Source: Mesostigma viride (taxonomy: Eukaryota; Streptophyta; Mesostigmatophyceae; Mesostigmatales; Mesostigmataceae). Taken from it: a stretch of 64,000 nucleotides of DNA. The translations under genes were made by a program, and so were the position numbers. Below the pieces are notes generated by a model that had not been told where the DNA came from, searched no databases, and worked only from the letters and a program-made list of their open reading frames with translations. The DNA lies in assembly GCA_009746045.1 (NCBI GenBank), contig RPFO01000436.1, positions 1,874,633 through 1,938,632 of the forward strand, in the 5' to 3' direction. This document shows positions 1 to 11,366 of the stretch, piece by piece; positions within the stretch are counted from its first letter, which is position 1; each line of letters begins with the position of its first letter.

Positions 1-1
1 G

Positions 2-256
2 CTCAAGGGCAGCCTCATCAGCATGGACGAGGACTACACCCATGCACAGCTGGCTGCAAGGAGCAAGCTCTGGAATCACGCGAAGGTCGTGGCCATCCGG
101 GATGGGTACGTACAGGGGGGGAGGCGTGTGCAGATGCGTTTGAAGTCGGATGGTCGCTGGGTTGCCTCCTTTGACGGTGTTGAGATTAACACCACGGGTG
201 CAGAGTCTCGTAGTGAGTCTCGTGGTGAGAAGCGTGCTGCCCCTGGCCGGTGGTGA
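2..256 (+). pseudogene. LINE ORF1 protein, C-terminal end (partial at window edge)
   Basis: The frame is open from the window edge to a stop at 256, so only the tail of a longer protein is visible. The pattern E-D-Y-T-x-A-Q, followed by a basic stretch and W-V-A-S-F-D-G-V-E-I, matches in layout the end of the ORF1 protein at 5980-6486 (D-D-L-T-L-A-Q ... V-Y-W-R-G-A-V-I-H-V-D). ORF1 proteins of LINEs bind the element RNA. The EN-RT frame of a LINE follows about 400 bases downstream, which fits an ORF1-ORF2 order. The assignment is by similarity to the other copy in this window, not to a named family. Whether the upstream part is intact cannot be seen. Confidence 0.55.
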
Positions 257-666
257 CCAGTAGGTAGACAAACCCACTCGTCGGCTCGCGGCTAACAGGC
301 TTCGGGGACAGCCTCTAAACAATCCCCCCGTTCCACTCCCATGCATCGACCTCACAGTCGACTGAGACAAATGGTGGTGCCGGTATCTCGGGCTAGAACG
401 ACAGCTCTCAGCAGCAAGATTAGCAACACCCAACGCATGCTAGATTTTCTACGCCTCTGCGTTGCGCAAGCATCCCCGAATACCCAGAGCAGGCGGCAGG
501 CTTGCATCCTACGCCTGCAGGACAAAATAAATGCGATGAAAAGCACTATTTCCACCGCTTCCCTCAGTCCCCCCTCCGTTCCACCCCCACCTCCATTCCC
601 CGCCGCATCCACCCCCATCACCCATCGCCGTTCTCCCCTGCATGGTGGGCCAGCAGGCATCCTTAA
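257..666 (+). other. Non-coding spacer between LINE ORF1 and ORF2
   Basis: Pyrimidine-rich sequence between the ORF1 stop and the start of the endonuclease frame. Short open frames on both strands have biased, repetitive composition (proline/serine runs from CCC/TCC repeats) and no recognisable domain. I see no gene here. Confidence 0.5.
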
Positions 667-2818
667 TTGGCCCTCGCCACTTTTAACACACGTACATTGC
701 TAGCAGATGACGACCATAGCTGCCGGGTAGAGGAGCTAGTCGCATTTTGCATAGAGCATCGTGGATCTATTCTAGGCGTCCAGGAACACCGTCGCCAGGT
801 GCCATTTGGCACGGTGAGCACTAACCGCCTTGCAGGCGGTTGGCGTTTCTACTTCGCTGGAAGTGGGACGCCAGGCCAAGGTGGCGTTGGTCTTTTGTGT
901 TCGCCGTTGGCAGTTGCTAGCCTCAGTACGCTTAAGTTCCTAACACCACGCCTTATGGTAGCCCATTTCACCTCCGTCGAGGGGCGGTCTAAGCACCACC
1001 TCACGGTGGGGGTGGGCTATGCACCCCATAGTGGTCTACCTGAGTCGGAGCGCCAAGAGTTCTTCGAGTCTTTGCATAACCTTGAGGGGTCACTCCGGCC
1101 CGCCACTTTTTGGTTATGCTGCTCGACGCCAATGCTACGCTCCCCGTGGGCACTGCTGGCAGTCGCTTTGCGCCTGCTGACACGGAAGCTAACGCCAACA
1201 CTCCCCTTTTCTCTGCCTTTTTGCGGGATAGCGGGATGGTTGCTGTCAACTGCCAATTCCAACGTCCCTCACAGGACTTGGTCACTTTTCGTGGCCCTAA
1301 CGGCCGTCAAGCCTGTCTGGACTACGTGGTGGTACGGCAGCCCAGGTGCACCTCGGTTCTGGACGCCCGAGTGTTTGACACGCCCACGGTGTGCTCTGAC
1401 CACCGGTTGGTGCGCGCGACCCTTCGGCTCCGGTCCCACGTCCCCGCGCGCCGCGCCGCACTGGTCCGCCCTGACTGGTCTGCTCTACGCCCGGTCCGGG
1501 GAGATCCTGAGGACTGGACGGACGCCGAGCACGAGCGGAACCGGTGCCGCCAGGAGTACCTGTCGGCCCTGGACGCCCGGGCGGACGTCGACGAGCTGGA
1601 CAAGGGTGCCCCCAACGCCGCCATTTTTGCGGGCTTTGCGGCCCGGGCCCCGTTGCTGGCGGCCCGGCACCTGCCGGTCATGCCCCGCCGCCGCCCCGGC
1701 CCGCTCTACCGCCAGGACCCCAAGGTCTTGGCCGCCCGGCACCGCCTCAAGCGTAACCGGGACCCGCTGCAGAAACCATTGCTCAAGGCCGCCCTTGTGG
1801 AGGCCTACGAGCACGCTCAGGACGCGGAGGCGGCCCAGTGCATCGCGGATGCCAAGGCCTGCCAGGCTCGCAACCAGGGCAAGGACATGTGGTACCACCT
1901 CGACCAGCTCGGCGGCCGGCGGCAGCGCACCCCGGTGGAGCACACGGGGGACGGCACGGCGCCGGTCAGCCTCGACCGCTGGTTGGCCCACAATGTTTCC
2001 TTGACCGGTGGGGCTCGCGCCCCCCCCCGCCGCTTCACCCCGAGACGGCCGCCCGCCTCGGGGTCGCCGGACCCCCGCCGCCGCCAGCGGCCCCCTCCTC
2101 GGCCGCGGACTACCGAGTCCCCGCCTTGCAGGAGGGCTGCCTTGCCACTGACGACGTCGTCCCCCCCTTCACTTTGAAGAAATTGGACGGCGCCCTTGCT
2201 CGCCTGCGGTACGATGCGGCGGTCGGTGCCGACCACCTTTCTGCTGAGCTGCTGAAGACCCCTGATCCGGCGGTTAGTTAGGGATCTTCTGCTGGCGTTC
2301 TGCAACCGTGTCCTGCTCTCTGACGAGCCTCCGCCTGCTGAGTGGCAGACGGCCATCCGCGTCATGCTGTACAAGAAGGGCTCTGCTGCTGACCCCGGCA
2401 ACTACCGGGGTGTCTGCCTCCAGAGCGCCGCGCTGAAGGTCTTCATGCGCATGATGCTGCACAGGCTCCGCGCCGCGCTGGACCCACACCTGGGTGAGTC
2501 TCAGATGGGTTTCCGTCGTGGTCGTAACACTGTCATGGCTGTGTTTGTCGCGCGCCGGCTGATGGAGGAGGTGCGTCGACTTCCCCCTGACAGTTTGCCG
2601 CTGGTCTTCATTTTTGTTGACTATATCAAGGCCTTTGACACGGTTCTCTGGGAGGCTCTTTGGGCCATCCTAGCTCTGGATCGGGTAGCACCTGCGTTTA
2701 TTGCTGCCATTCGCCGACTGTATGAGGGCTCACAGGCAGTAGTGCGGACTGCGGAGGGCACCACTCCACCATTCCCCCTTCACCACGGGGTGTGGCAAGG
2801 TTGTGTCCTGTCCCCATT
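667..2818 (+). pseudogene. LINE ORF2: endonuclease-reverse transcriptase, frameshifted and truncated
   Basis: The N-terminus reads A-T-F-N-T-R-T-L, the opening strand of an APE-type endonuclease. The domain continues in a second frame with L-L-D-A-N-A-T and ends with C-S-D-H-R-L-V, the usual S-D-H motif. The frames change near a T5 run (1107-1111), near a C9 run (2020-2028) and near 2273. The RT follows: V-G-A-D-H-L-S-A-E-L-L-K, then N-Y-R-G-V-C-L, G-F-R-R-G-R-N-T and the catalytic-Asp strand F-V-D-Y-I-K-A-F-D. Coding stops at Q-G-C-V-L-S-P because another LINE's 3' tail is joined at 2819, so the Y-A-D-D box and the C-terminus are missing. Overall architecture resembles RTE-type non-LTR elements; the clade is inference. 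This copy cannot be active. Confidence 0.8.
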
Positions 2819-3179
2819 AAAATTAAATTAAATTATTAAATTAAATTATAACATGCCTCCGTGGGGAGGTCATGTAGCACATATTTCATGATGGATGGGG
2901 TGGAGGAAGCCGCGTGATCGAACTATCCTAACTCTATCTAGAAAATCCTAACTGCACTACTCATCAAAACGCCTCCTCCGCTTGGGGGGAGGTGGCTTGC
3001 CCACAGGGTCGGGCGTGTGCGCCTTGACAATCTTCTTCCACCGCGTCTTGTCCTGCATGGCAGTCCAAAGACGGGAGAGAGAGTGGATGCGGTGCTCAAA
3101 CTGGGCTGGGACCACGAGGTCGTCCAGCAGCATCTGAACGTAGTTGGTGACAGGTTTCCCTACCCTTTTGGGAATGTCG
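2819..3179 (-). pseudogene. LINE 3' end fragment, inserted into the LINE RT
   Basis: Read on the minus strand, 3179 to about 2957 encodes I-P-K-R-V-G-K-P-V-T-N-Y-V-Q and ends in K-R-R-R-R-F-D-E before a stop. The same peptide lies at 8990-9200 on the plus strand. The following 3' untranslated part ends at 2819-2866 in a short A/T repeat built of TTTAA-like units, the tail seen again near 9318-9345. Such short-repeat tails are typical of RTE-like elements. The fragment is a 5'-truncated insertion that cut the RT frame ending at 2818. The apparent longer minus-strand frame up to 3343 runs past the LINE homology and is chimeric. Confidence 0.7.
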
Positions 3180-3552
3180 CCATTGTTGCTACGTTGGTTT
3201 TGATCCATCATGGTATAATAAAGCTTGTCTTTGTTGTCCATTGTGCTACATGGACCCTTTTGGGAATGAGCACGAGCCACGAGCCACGAGCCACGAGGTA
3301 GCCATGGCTGACGGCGGAGCTCATAACTTTCACGTTTGAGCACCGAATTTAGCCGTGAATATCACTATCGCTTCGTCTTTCTAAGACGCACATGCTGATA
3401 TAATTTTCTGAATCTAAAACGCAATATATGACGAGCGAACGCCTGTCGACGCAACGCAGTTTGGCGGATGCGCTCGCCTTTGACAATGCGGCAGCTGAAG
3501 CTGGGCCGCTTCGCCAGATCCGGCAGGCAGCGGCGACACTAGTCGTGCACTG
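3180..3552. other. Junction and leader region upstream of a LINE ORF1
   Basis: No gene recognised. A short tandem repeat of ACGAGCC-type units lies at about 3269-3298. Past roughly 3350 the sequence probably belongs to the 5' leader of the LINE whose ORF1 starts near 3553, but its exact 5' end is not visible. Confidence 0.4.
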
Positions 3553-6486
3553 GTGGTCACCCAGCAACCTCCCGGCCTCAATGCCTCGCCATCGGCATCG
3601 CCTGACCCTAAACGCGCCCGCTCAGCCGACAAACCAGGAGGGTCTTCACGCCCCTCGGAACCGCGCCTCCGGCTCAAATCTTTCCAGGTCGATGATCACG
3701 ACTGGACCAACATGTCCCCGTCCGAAGCTCTGGACTGCCTCTTCTACGGGGACTACGCCTCGCTTTACGACCTGTGCATCCATCTCCACGCCACCGGACG
3801 CCTCCTCGTCACCGACGGCCGTCGCTGGCACAACGTCAGCATGGTTTTCGGCTCCCCCCGCCCCGTTCTCCAGCACGCCATCCTCAACTCCCTTCTCCAG
3901 CGCTCTGACGGCGAGATCTGGGCTCCATCCATCTCCGCCCCCACCCTCCGTTCCATCCTCATGGAAGCCTTTCAGCAGCATGTGACCCCTCTTGCTGCTG
4001 ACGTCGCAGCAATGGGTGGCCCGCTGGCTGCTGAACTTCCTCACCTCACCGCCACCTCCACTGCCATTTCCGCCTCCACTGCCGACATCAAAGCCCAGCT
4101 CCTCGACCTCGACCACCGCCTTCAAGCCACCGCCAACGCCCTTGAGAGCTTGCATGACACCGCCGGCCTCACCGCCCAGGCGGTGAAGGACATCGCCGCC
4201 CAGCCGGCGTCTGCTGGCCCGGCCGGCGATGCTCCCTCCACCTGGGCGGACTTGCTTAACTCGTCGTCTGTCCCTGGTCCTAATTTTAGGACTGAGTTCA
4301 ACTCAGTCCTAATTTTAGGACCTGATTTTGAGGTTTTGTAGAAAATTCGCCCCGGTCGGAATATTTGGCAGAAAATTTTTCTCAAAATTTATTCAAATAC
4401 TACTTGAAAAGATCTTTCTTGGACATATTTTTGGGATTTTTTTGGATTTGGTTTGGGCGTCTAACCGTACGGTGAAAGTACAGGTGGTAAGGGTACATTT
4501 TCACGCGAAACGTGAGTTCCGGAAATGCACGACCTAGCCATGGCGGCTTGCGCCCATGCACGCAGTTTACGTTTTCGGACGATTTTGCGGGCCAAACCCA
4601 GGAAATAGATTATTTATGTCCTAAAGATGATACAAGTGAATTTTAACCTCGCGGGGATGCGATTTACTGGGTGTCGGCACTGTTCTTGCTGGAAAAATCT
4701 GCGATTAGGCAGGTCGACGGAATGGATTACTACAATTGATTCCCGGATCAAATCGAAGGGTTTATAGGTTTCTTTCTACCTTTTATCATGTATTGTCGTA
4801 GATTAAGTCTAGTGGCAGTAAAGATTTGATGATTTCGACCACTCTGTCACGTCATGGTTTGTGTGCCGCAAAGTGCCACTTTTGCAGGCACCGCCTGGGC
4901 CAAGGTAACGCCAGCCGTGCCAGGTAAAGCTGGAATATCGCTGCTTCATCGTTTCTTGGTATTCTTACATGAGTTTAAGCTTGCGATGCGCTGTCAGTTT
5001 TGAGTCTTGCTGCTCTTTCTTGACCGTTGCCTGCCCCTCTCTAAAACCATCTTTTTAGATGATCTTACCAGGCATTTGCCTTACCGTAGCGTGGCTGTAC
5101 AAGGTTTTAGGTGCTGAATGGGTTAAAACACTTTCATAGATGTTAGTTATTCTCTTGCTATGTTCATACTGCATGATTGTGTGGTCATGGGCTGCGTCAA
5201 GGGTACTGTCAAGCTTATACGGGTGAGTGAAAAATCATGGTGATAAACCACTGTCATCATGTGCCAGCAGGTATCTTGGCCATGTCATGGCAAGGTAATA
5301 CAGTTTTATCCATGTCCATTCTTGTAAAGAACAATTAAATGTGACTAACCTACCCATTATATCGGTGGTTATTACTTATAATACATCCCTTTGTAGCTAC
5401 GTATCCATACGCATTCCCTACATGCATGCATAGGCTTTCACACATACTAAGGTACAATATAACTGCAATATGATGATGCAAGTATGTTTTCCTATTATGC
5501 CTGAAGGGAAATGGGCTGATTGACATGGTTTGTGGCCACGCTACTATGTAGTATGACCGCACTTACATGCTTGCAAATTTCTAGCATGGCCCAGTCCTAT
5601 GTATAGGACTGGCAGTATTTGGCGTGTTTCAGGCAGTGCCAGTGGCCAAATTGAGTCCAGTTTTTTGCCACAGGTCAAGAACTATATTGTTTACATGCCT
5701 GTATTTTTTTAACATGCATATGGAATTTATTCAATTTTTGCCACTCATGCTACCACACAAAAATGCAAATTCGCCGACGGTGCCATACATCCATGTAATT
5801 TTTAGGAGTTTGGGTCAAGTTTTCACTGATGTAGTATTTTTGCCAGCAAGAGGACATCAAATACTCCATAGACCCACATCTAAGCATCTTGGATGGACCC
5901 CCCACCTAGTCACTACACACGGTTGAAAAAGGTCAACTCAGTCCTATTATTAGGACTGAGTTGGGACAGACGACGAGTTAAGCAGCACACCACCTCCACC
6001 ACCTCCACCATCTCGGCACAACTCAAGCAACAAGCCCTCGACCTTTGCGAGGAAGCCGACATCGCCCGGCGCAGCCACAATGTCATCGTCAAGCACTTCG
6101 ACCAGCCGGCAGGTGAGACCTCCACGAGCCTTCTTGAGGCATTTAAGCGCGCCATTCTTGCCCCCATGTTACTCACTGGTGAGCTGGACATGTCGGCTGT
6201 CCGCCTCCCCCGCGCGCGGGGGAAGGCTGGCCCGGCACCCGTGCTCCTCACCTTTAAGTACATGGCGGACAAGCTGGCGTTCCTTAAATGCCGCAAGAAG
6301 CTCTCGGAGACTCACTTCACGCTGGACGACGACTTGACCCTGGCCCAGCAACAGCGGCGACGCGAGCTATGGCCGACCTACCTTCAGCTCCGGCAGAGCG
6401 CAAGGGGGAAGCCGGTATACTGGAGGGGGGCGGTCATCCACGTTGACCACAAGCCCTGGCAGCCCCCTCCTGCCACCTCAGACTAG
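3553..6486 (+). pseudogene. LINE ORF1 protein, interrupted by a TTAA-flanked element
   Basis: The coding parts are 3553-4257 and 5980-6486. The first part has a Pro/Ser/Arg-rich head, a W-T-N-M-S-P-S-E-A-L-D segment and a region of likely coiled coil (A-D-I-K-A-Q-L-L-D-L-D-H-R-L). The second part starts K-Q-H-T and ends with the D-D-L-T-L-A-Q ... V-Y-W-R-G-A-V-I-H-V-D block that also closes the ORF1 at 2-256. If the insert 4260-5977 and one TTAA are taken out the frame stays open, and the uninterrupted arrangement is seen at 9346-9600 on the other strand. ORF1 proteins of this type are RNA-binding chaperones; that role is family knowledge. No endonuclease frame follows, so the LINE copy is incomplete. 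Confidence 0.7.
4260..5977. mobile_element. Non-autonomous piggyBac-like (TTAA) element inserted in LINE ORF1
   Basis: The ends are perfect 15-bp inverted repeats: CTCGTCGTCTGTCCC at 4260-4274 and its reverse complement at 5963-5977. They are flanked by TTAA on both sides (4256-4259 and 5978-5981). A related ORF1 copy at 9346-9600 carries the same site with a single TTAA, so the empty site is known. Just inside both ends are further palindromes built on GGACTGAGTT/AACTCAGTCC and CCTAATTTTAGG. Inside there is only AT-rich sequence with short frames and no transposase, so movement would have needed an enzyme supplied elsewhere. TTAA target duplication is the hallmark of the piggyBac superfamily; membership is inferred from that alone. 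Confidence 0.8.
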
Positions 6487-6926
6487 GAATATATATACCA
6501 GTAGTGTAGATTAGTAAGGCTTAGCCTAGCATGTGGCCCACGCGCATGTGCGCCCATAATGGCCCCCATGGATGTTGCCTTCAGCATTTAGCCACGCCAT
6601 GCCTATAATGGGACCCCCATGGATGTTGCATTAAGAATTTAGCCATGCTATGCCATGCAGAGAGATGCTCTCTGTAGAGAAGCCATGTCCTAGCTCTTGT
6701 ATAGCCATGATGATCTTCCTCCCTCACAGGCATGCTCCCCCCTTACCCGGGCATAGCGTGATAGACCATGAGGGTGCAGGTGCCCTGGTGCACCTAGAGC
6801 AGGGGTAGCTTACATTCCCACCCTTGCATGAAGTAGCCTAGAATGTATTAAAAGCCATATGCCCCTTCTCAGGGCTATGTGCTACATCTACTCCCAACGG
6901 AGTGATGTTGATAATTAATTAATTAA
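6487..6926. other. Non-coding region after LINE ORF1 with a 48-bp direct repeat
   Basis: No gene. Two imperfect copies of a ~48-bp unit containing CCCCCATGGATGTTGC lie at about 6555-6653. The stretch ends with an AATT microsatellite (6912-6932), probably the tail or target of the adjoining LINE piece. Confidence 0.5.
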
Positions 6927-8184
6927 TTAATTGGGAATGTCCTTGGGGCCAGGCCAGGTCAGAATGTGCCGCCCTGGCTGTCCAAGCCGCTGGGGGCCGG
7001 CCAGACCAAGGGTGGTGTCGACCTGGCTGGTGCGGGCAAGGTGTCCTACAAATGCTATCCTACGCTGTCTAATCTCGTCCGAAACACGAGGCATGCCATG
7101 ATACAGAGACTCTGATGACGGACGCTCGGAAAAACCTACATTAAGGACCTGCCGGAGCATCCTGTAAACTGTGCCGTCGAGCCGAGCTGCCAGTTTGGGG
7201 GGGAGGGTCCACGCCTCGGCGCCATACGTGAGCACCGTGAGGACGAGGACCTTGAAGAGCATGCGCTTGCGGTGCCCGTTCAGGCCCTTCGAGCGCCAGT
7301 AGGGTGTGAGCGAACGGAGCTTGGCCCAGGCAAGGCCGATGCGGGTGTCCACGTCGTCGGCGGTGTCAGGAAGCCAGCTCCCCAACAGCTTGAAGCGGTC
7401 GCGGAACGGGACCTCCGTCCCGTCGAGCAGGCGCGGCAGCGGTGGTTTACTGGATGCTCCTATCACCATCGCCTCGGTTTTGACACTAATCTCCAGCCCC
7501 ACCGCCCGCGCCTCCAGGCCCAGGCAGTCCAGCCAGGTCTGAATGTGCTCGGGGCTCTCGATGAGGGTGGTATCATCCGCATAAATCAGGTCGGCAAGGC
7601 GGTAACCAGGTCTAACCCCGCCGTGCTCTTTCACGTTAAGGATGTCCAAGCCTGGCTCGAACCCCTTAAGAGCAGTAAAGCGCGCACGTGCCCGGCGCAT
7701 GACGTGATCCACGACAATAATGAACAGGTATGGGGACAGGACACAACCTTGCCACACCCCGTGGTGAAGGGGGAATGGTGGAGTGGTGCCCTCCGCAGTC
7801 CGCACTACTGCCTGTGAACCCTCATACAGACGGCGAATGGCAGCAATAAACGCAGGTGGTACCCGATCCAGAGCTAGGATGGCCCAAAGAGCCTCCCAGA
7901 GAACCGTGTCAAAGGCCTTGATATAGTCAACAAAAATGAAGACCAGCGGCAAACTGTCAGGGGGAAGTCGACGCACCTCCTCCATCAACCGGCGCGCGAC
8001 AAACACAGCCATGACAGTGTTACGACCACGACGGAAACCCATCTGAGACTCACCCAGGTGTGGGTCCAGCGCGGCGCGGAGCCTGTGCAGCATCATGCGC
8101 ATGAAGACCTTCAGCGCGGCGCTCTGGAGGCAGACACCCCGGTAGTTACCGGGGTCAGCAGCAGAGCCCTTCTTGTACAGCCTG
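6927..8184 (-). pseudogene. LINE ORF2 RT fragment, minus strand
   Basis: One open frame on the minus strand runs from L-Y-K-K-G-S-A-A-D-P-G-N-Y-R-G-V through G-F-R-R-G-R-N-T, F-V-D-Y-I-K-A-F-D (catalytic Asp), Q-G-C-V-L-S-P, L-I-Y-A-D-D-T-T-L (catalytic Asp pair) and the thumb/connection to G-P-K-D-I-P-N. The C-terminus (L-T-Y-G-A-E-A-W-T-L and R-R-I-A-F-V-G-H-L) is typical of RTE-like RT ends. The RT core therefore looks catalytically complete, but the endonuclease is missing and the frame runs out at the AATT repeat. It meets the plus-strand copy head to head at 8184. Confidence 0.75.
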
Positions 8185-9345
8185 TCCCCATACCTGTTCA
8201 TTATTGTCGTGGATCACGTCATGCGCCGGCGGGCACGTGCGCGCTTTACTGCTCTTAAGGGGTTCGAGCCAGGCTTGGACATCCTTATAACGTGAAAGAG
8301 CACGGCGGGGTTAGACCTGGTTACCGCCTTGCCGACCTGATTTATGCGGATGATACCACCCTCATCGAGAGCCCCGAGCACATTCAGACCTGGCTGGACT
8401 GCCTGGGCCTGGAGGCGCGGGCGGTGGGGTTGGAGATTAGTGTCAAAACTGAGGCGATGGTGATAGGAGCATCCAGTAAACCACCGCTGCCGCGCCTGCT
8501 CGACGGGACGGAGGTCCCGTTCCGCAACCGCTTCAAGCTGTTGGGGAGCTGGCTTCCTGACACCGCCGACGATGTGGACACCCGCATCGGCCTTGCCTGG
8601 GCCAAGCTCCGTTCGCTCACACCCTACTACTGGCGCTCGAAGGGCCTGGGCGGGCATCGCAAGCGCATGCTCTTCAAGGTCCTCGTCCTCACGGTGCTCA
8701 CGTATGGCGCCGAGGCGTGGACCCTCCCACCCAAACTGGCAGCTAGGCTAGACGGCACGGTTTACAGGATGCTCCGACAGGTCCTTAACGTAGGTTTTTC
8801 CGAGCGTCCGTCATCAGAGTCTTTGTATCATGGCATGCCTCGTGTTTCGGACGAGATTAGGCAGCGTAGGATAGCATTTGTAGGACACCTTGCCCGCACC
8901 AGCCAGGTCGACACCACCCTTGGTCTGGCCGGCCCCCAGCGGCTTGGCCAGCCAGGGCGGCACATTCTGACCTGGCCTGGCCCCGAGGACATTCCCAAAA
9001 GGGTAGGGAAACCTGTCACGAACTACGTTCAGATGTTGCTGGACGACCTAGTGGTCCCAGCCCAGTTTGAGCACCGCATCCACTCTCTCTCCCGTCTTTG
9101 GACTGCCATGCAGGACAAGACGCGGTGGAAGAAGATTGTCAAGGCGCACACGCCCGACCCTGTGGGCAAGCCACCTCCCCCCAAGCGGCGGAGAGTTTTG
9201 ATGAGTAGTGTAGTTAGGATTTTCTAGATAGCTTAGAGTTAGGATAGTTCGATCACGCGGCTCCCTCCACCCCATCCATCATGGAATATGTGCTACATGA
9301 CCCCCCCACGGAGGCATGTTATAATTTAATTTAATTTTAAATGCC
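8185..9345 (+). pseudogene. LINE ORF2 RT C-terminal half with 3' tail, plus strand
   Basis: Begins with L-S-P-Y-L-F-I-I-V-V-D-H-V-M directly at the inverted junction. A one-base difference near 8288 shifts the frame, and an open frame then runs from E-H-G-G-V-R-P-G-Y-R through L-I-Y-A-D-D-T-T-L to K-R-R-R at about 9195. A further one-base change lets the frame read past the stop present in the copy at 2957. The 3' untranslated region ends near 9318-9345 in a TTTAA-type tail that sits inside an ORF1 fragment. About 0.8 kb of it is an inverted near-copy of 6927-7740. Confidence 0.75.
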
Positions 9346-9600
9346 TCAAGAAGACTCGTGGAGGTCTCACCTGCCGGCTGGTGGAAGTGCTTGACGATGA
9401 CATTGTGGCTGCGCCGGGCGATGTCGGCTTCCTCGCGAAGGTCGAGGGCTTGTTGCTTGAGTTGTGCCGAGATGGTGGAGGTGGTGTGCTGCTTAAGCAA
9501 GTCCGCCCAGGTGGAGGGAGCATCGCCGGCTGGGCGGCGATGTCCTTCACCGCCTGGGCGGTGAGGCCGGCACCAGTCTGCGCTGGTTGTATCCTTGATA
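9346..9600 (-). pseudogene. LINE ORF1 fragment (uninterrupted TTAA site)
   Basis: On the minus strand this piece encodes the middle of the ORF1 protein: the T-A-Q-A-V-K-D-I-A-A-Q-P segment, then a stretch overlapping K-Q-H-T-T-S-T-I-S-A-Q-L-K-Q-Q and A-G-E-T-S-T-S-L-L-E-A-F-K in another frame. It contains GCTTAAGC near 9490, the single-TTAA version of the site that holds the 1.7 kb element at 4260-5977. It was itself cut by the LINE tail ending at 9345. Confidence 0.65.
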
Positions 9601-11366
9601 CATGAAGTGAGAGATGTTGACGTCTTGGGGAGACGTCCACTACATCTTAAATTGGGGGATTCAGTGCTCCGTGGTTCCCCAACGGGAAAACGGGACTAGT
9701 AATTGATTACTTACTCTGTATCTCATGGCTTCTCACATTTGATGCACAAGTTGAAACAAGTTGTGAGCACATGTTTACAAAACATCTGGTATCTTTGAAT
9801 GACGTTTGAGAACAAAATGCAGCAACAGCTGCAGTACTTGATTAAAAATAAATAAATAAATAGATAAATAGGGGGAAAATTGTTCAGTCCTTTGGTTGCT
9901 TGGTTGTTTCCACTGTTTGCACAACTGATGGAACCAGCTCACCATAAGCATATGGTGACACCACCATTGCAGAAAAAAGGCGGTGCCGTGTTTAGTGGGC
10001 CATCAGCGGCTGCGTTTCCCACTGACAGGAAGCTGCGGTCGCTGTGGAGACAGCAGGGACGCCGTTTCCAGATAATCATCTGGCAAAATTATCATAGGTG
10101 CTAGCCACCTGAAGTGTAATAGAATACATCCCGCGTGACCTGGGAGACCTCCTCAGGCCAGCGGATTTCCCGGGACAAAAAAAATGGAAGTCATGAGCTT
10201 CCGTCCCAAGTCAGTCGCCGTGGTGCTTTGGGGACGCCCATACTTGGCGCACGCACCTTGTCCGCTGAATGGCTTCGCTCACGCACTGGCGACGATGGCT
10301 CGTGAGGGGAGTGACAGCCGTAGTGGATTCCGAATTCTCGGAGGCGCTGAGAGGTGAACATTTCCTCCTCCATGTGGGCGTCTCTGTCCCCAAGCTCGTT
10401 GACGAGCACTTCATTAATGTAGCACCCTCGCGCAACAGCGCGGGGGATGAGCCGCTGCTGCGAGAGGCAGGCGTTTACCAACGGTGGTGACCGACCTGGG
10501 GAGCTCCCGGGCATGTTGGCGCAGTACGGAAAGGTGTATTCCGCTGAGGGAGCTTTCATAGAGTCGGAAAATCCCCTTGAAAAGCCTTCGTGCAGAAGGT
10601 GAGCGGGAATTGTGCATACTTGGATGCGAATTGGAATGACACTGTCGTAGGAATGACAGGCAGTCAGCCCAATTTTCCTTCGAATATAACTCAAGCCACT
10701 GCGAGCCCAAACCCACTTCATGGCGTCACGCTAGCGAATGTGACGCAAGAAGATTAGGTATGGAGGCCACAGAGTATGGTGGTGATGGTCGCCGAGCATG
10801 CAGCAGTTTTAGTAGCTGCGTTGTCAATAACGTTGAGTTGGCGTGTGTGTGCCGCTTGTCAACTTGCAAGGAAAAGTGCCAGAGCGCACGCGACCTACAA
10901 ACACTTGGTCACGGGTCCACTCAAATAATGTCGTAACATATCGGATTTTATGATCTTCTGATGGTAACAAGCCTATCCCGATCCAGTCATAGATTTCTGA
11001 CACCACCTGTAAAAATATTTTCTCTATCGCATGTTTATTAACTAAATACCTTTACATTCTGCCAATAGAAATAGCTCCTTCAACTGCAATCACAAGAGTT
11101 TCGCCCTCGATATTCCCTTGGTCAGAGTCGTATCTGACACATATCTGATGTGAATCTCACAAGAGATTTCCTCACTCCTAAGCTTTTAACACCCACCGCA
11201 TTTCGGGCCAGCACTCCACAAAAACTGGTGTGCCAGCGAATCGTTTCAAGATGGTGCATATCGCCTCTGGCACAAGTCCCGGCGGCTAATCACAAGTAGC
11301 TGGCAACTAGGGATGTTAAGATCGCTATGATATCAGCATTATATATATATATTAAAAATATAAGCA
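9601..11366. other. Region without a recognisable gene
   Basis: Moderate-GC sequence with short frames on both strands. The longest (10191-10721, minus strand, 176 codons) has no domain, no sensible composition and no homologue in this window. An AT-rich stretch with ATATAT and AAATA runs precedes the provirus end at 11367. I see nothing else. Confidence 0.5.

Noticed and set aside
3180-3343. N-terminal extension of the minus-strand frame over the LINE 3' end
   Set aside because: It runs past the end of LINE homology at 3179 into unrelated repeat sequence, so the frame is a chimera.
4310-4537. Short frames inside the TTAA element as transposase remnants
   Set aside because: They encode AT-rich low-complexity peptide with no DDE or DDD pattern.
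10191-10721. 176-codon minus-strand frame left of the provirus
   Set aside because: No domain, uneven composition and no support from neighbours; chance open frames of this length occur in GC-rich DNA.
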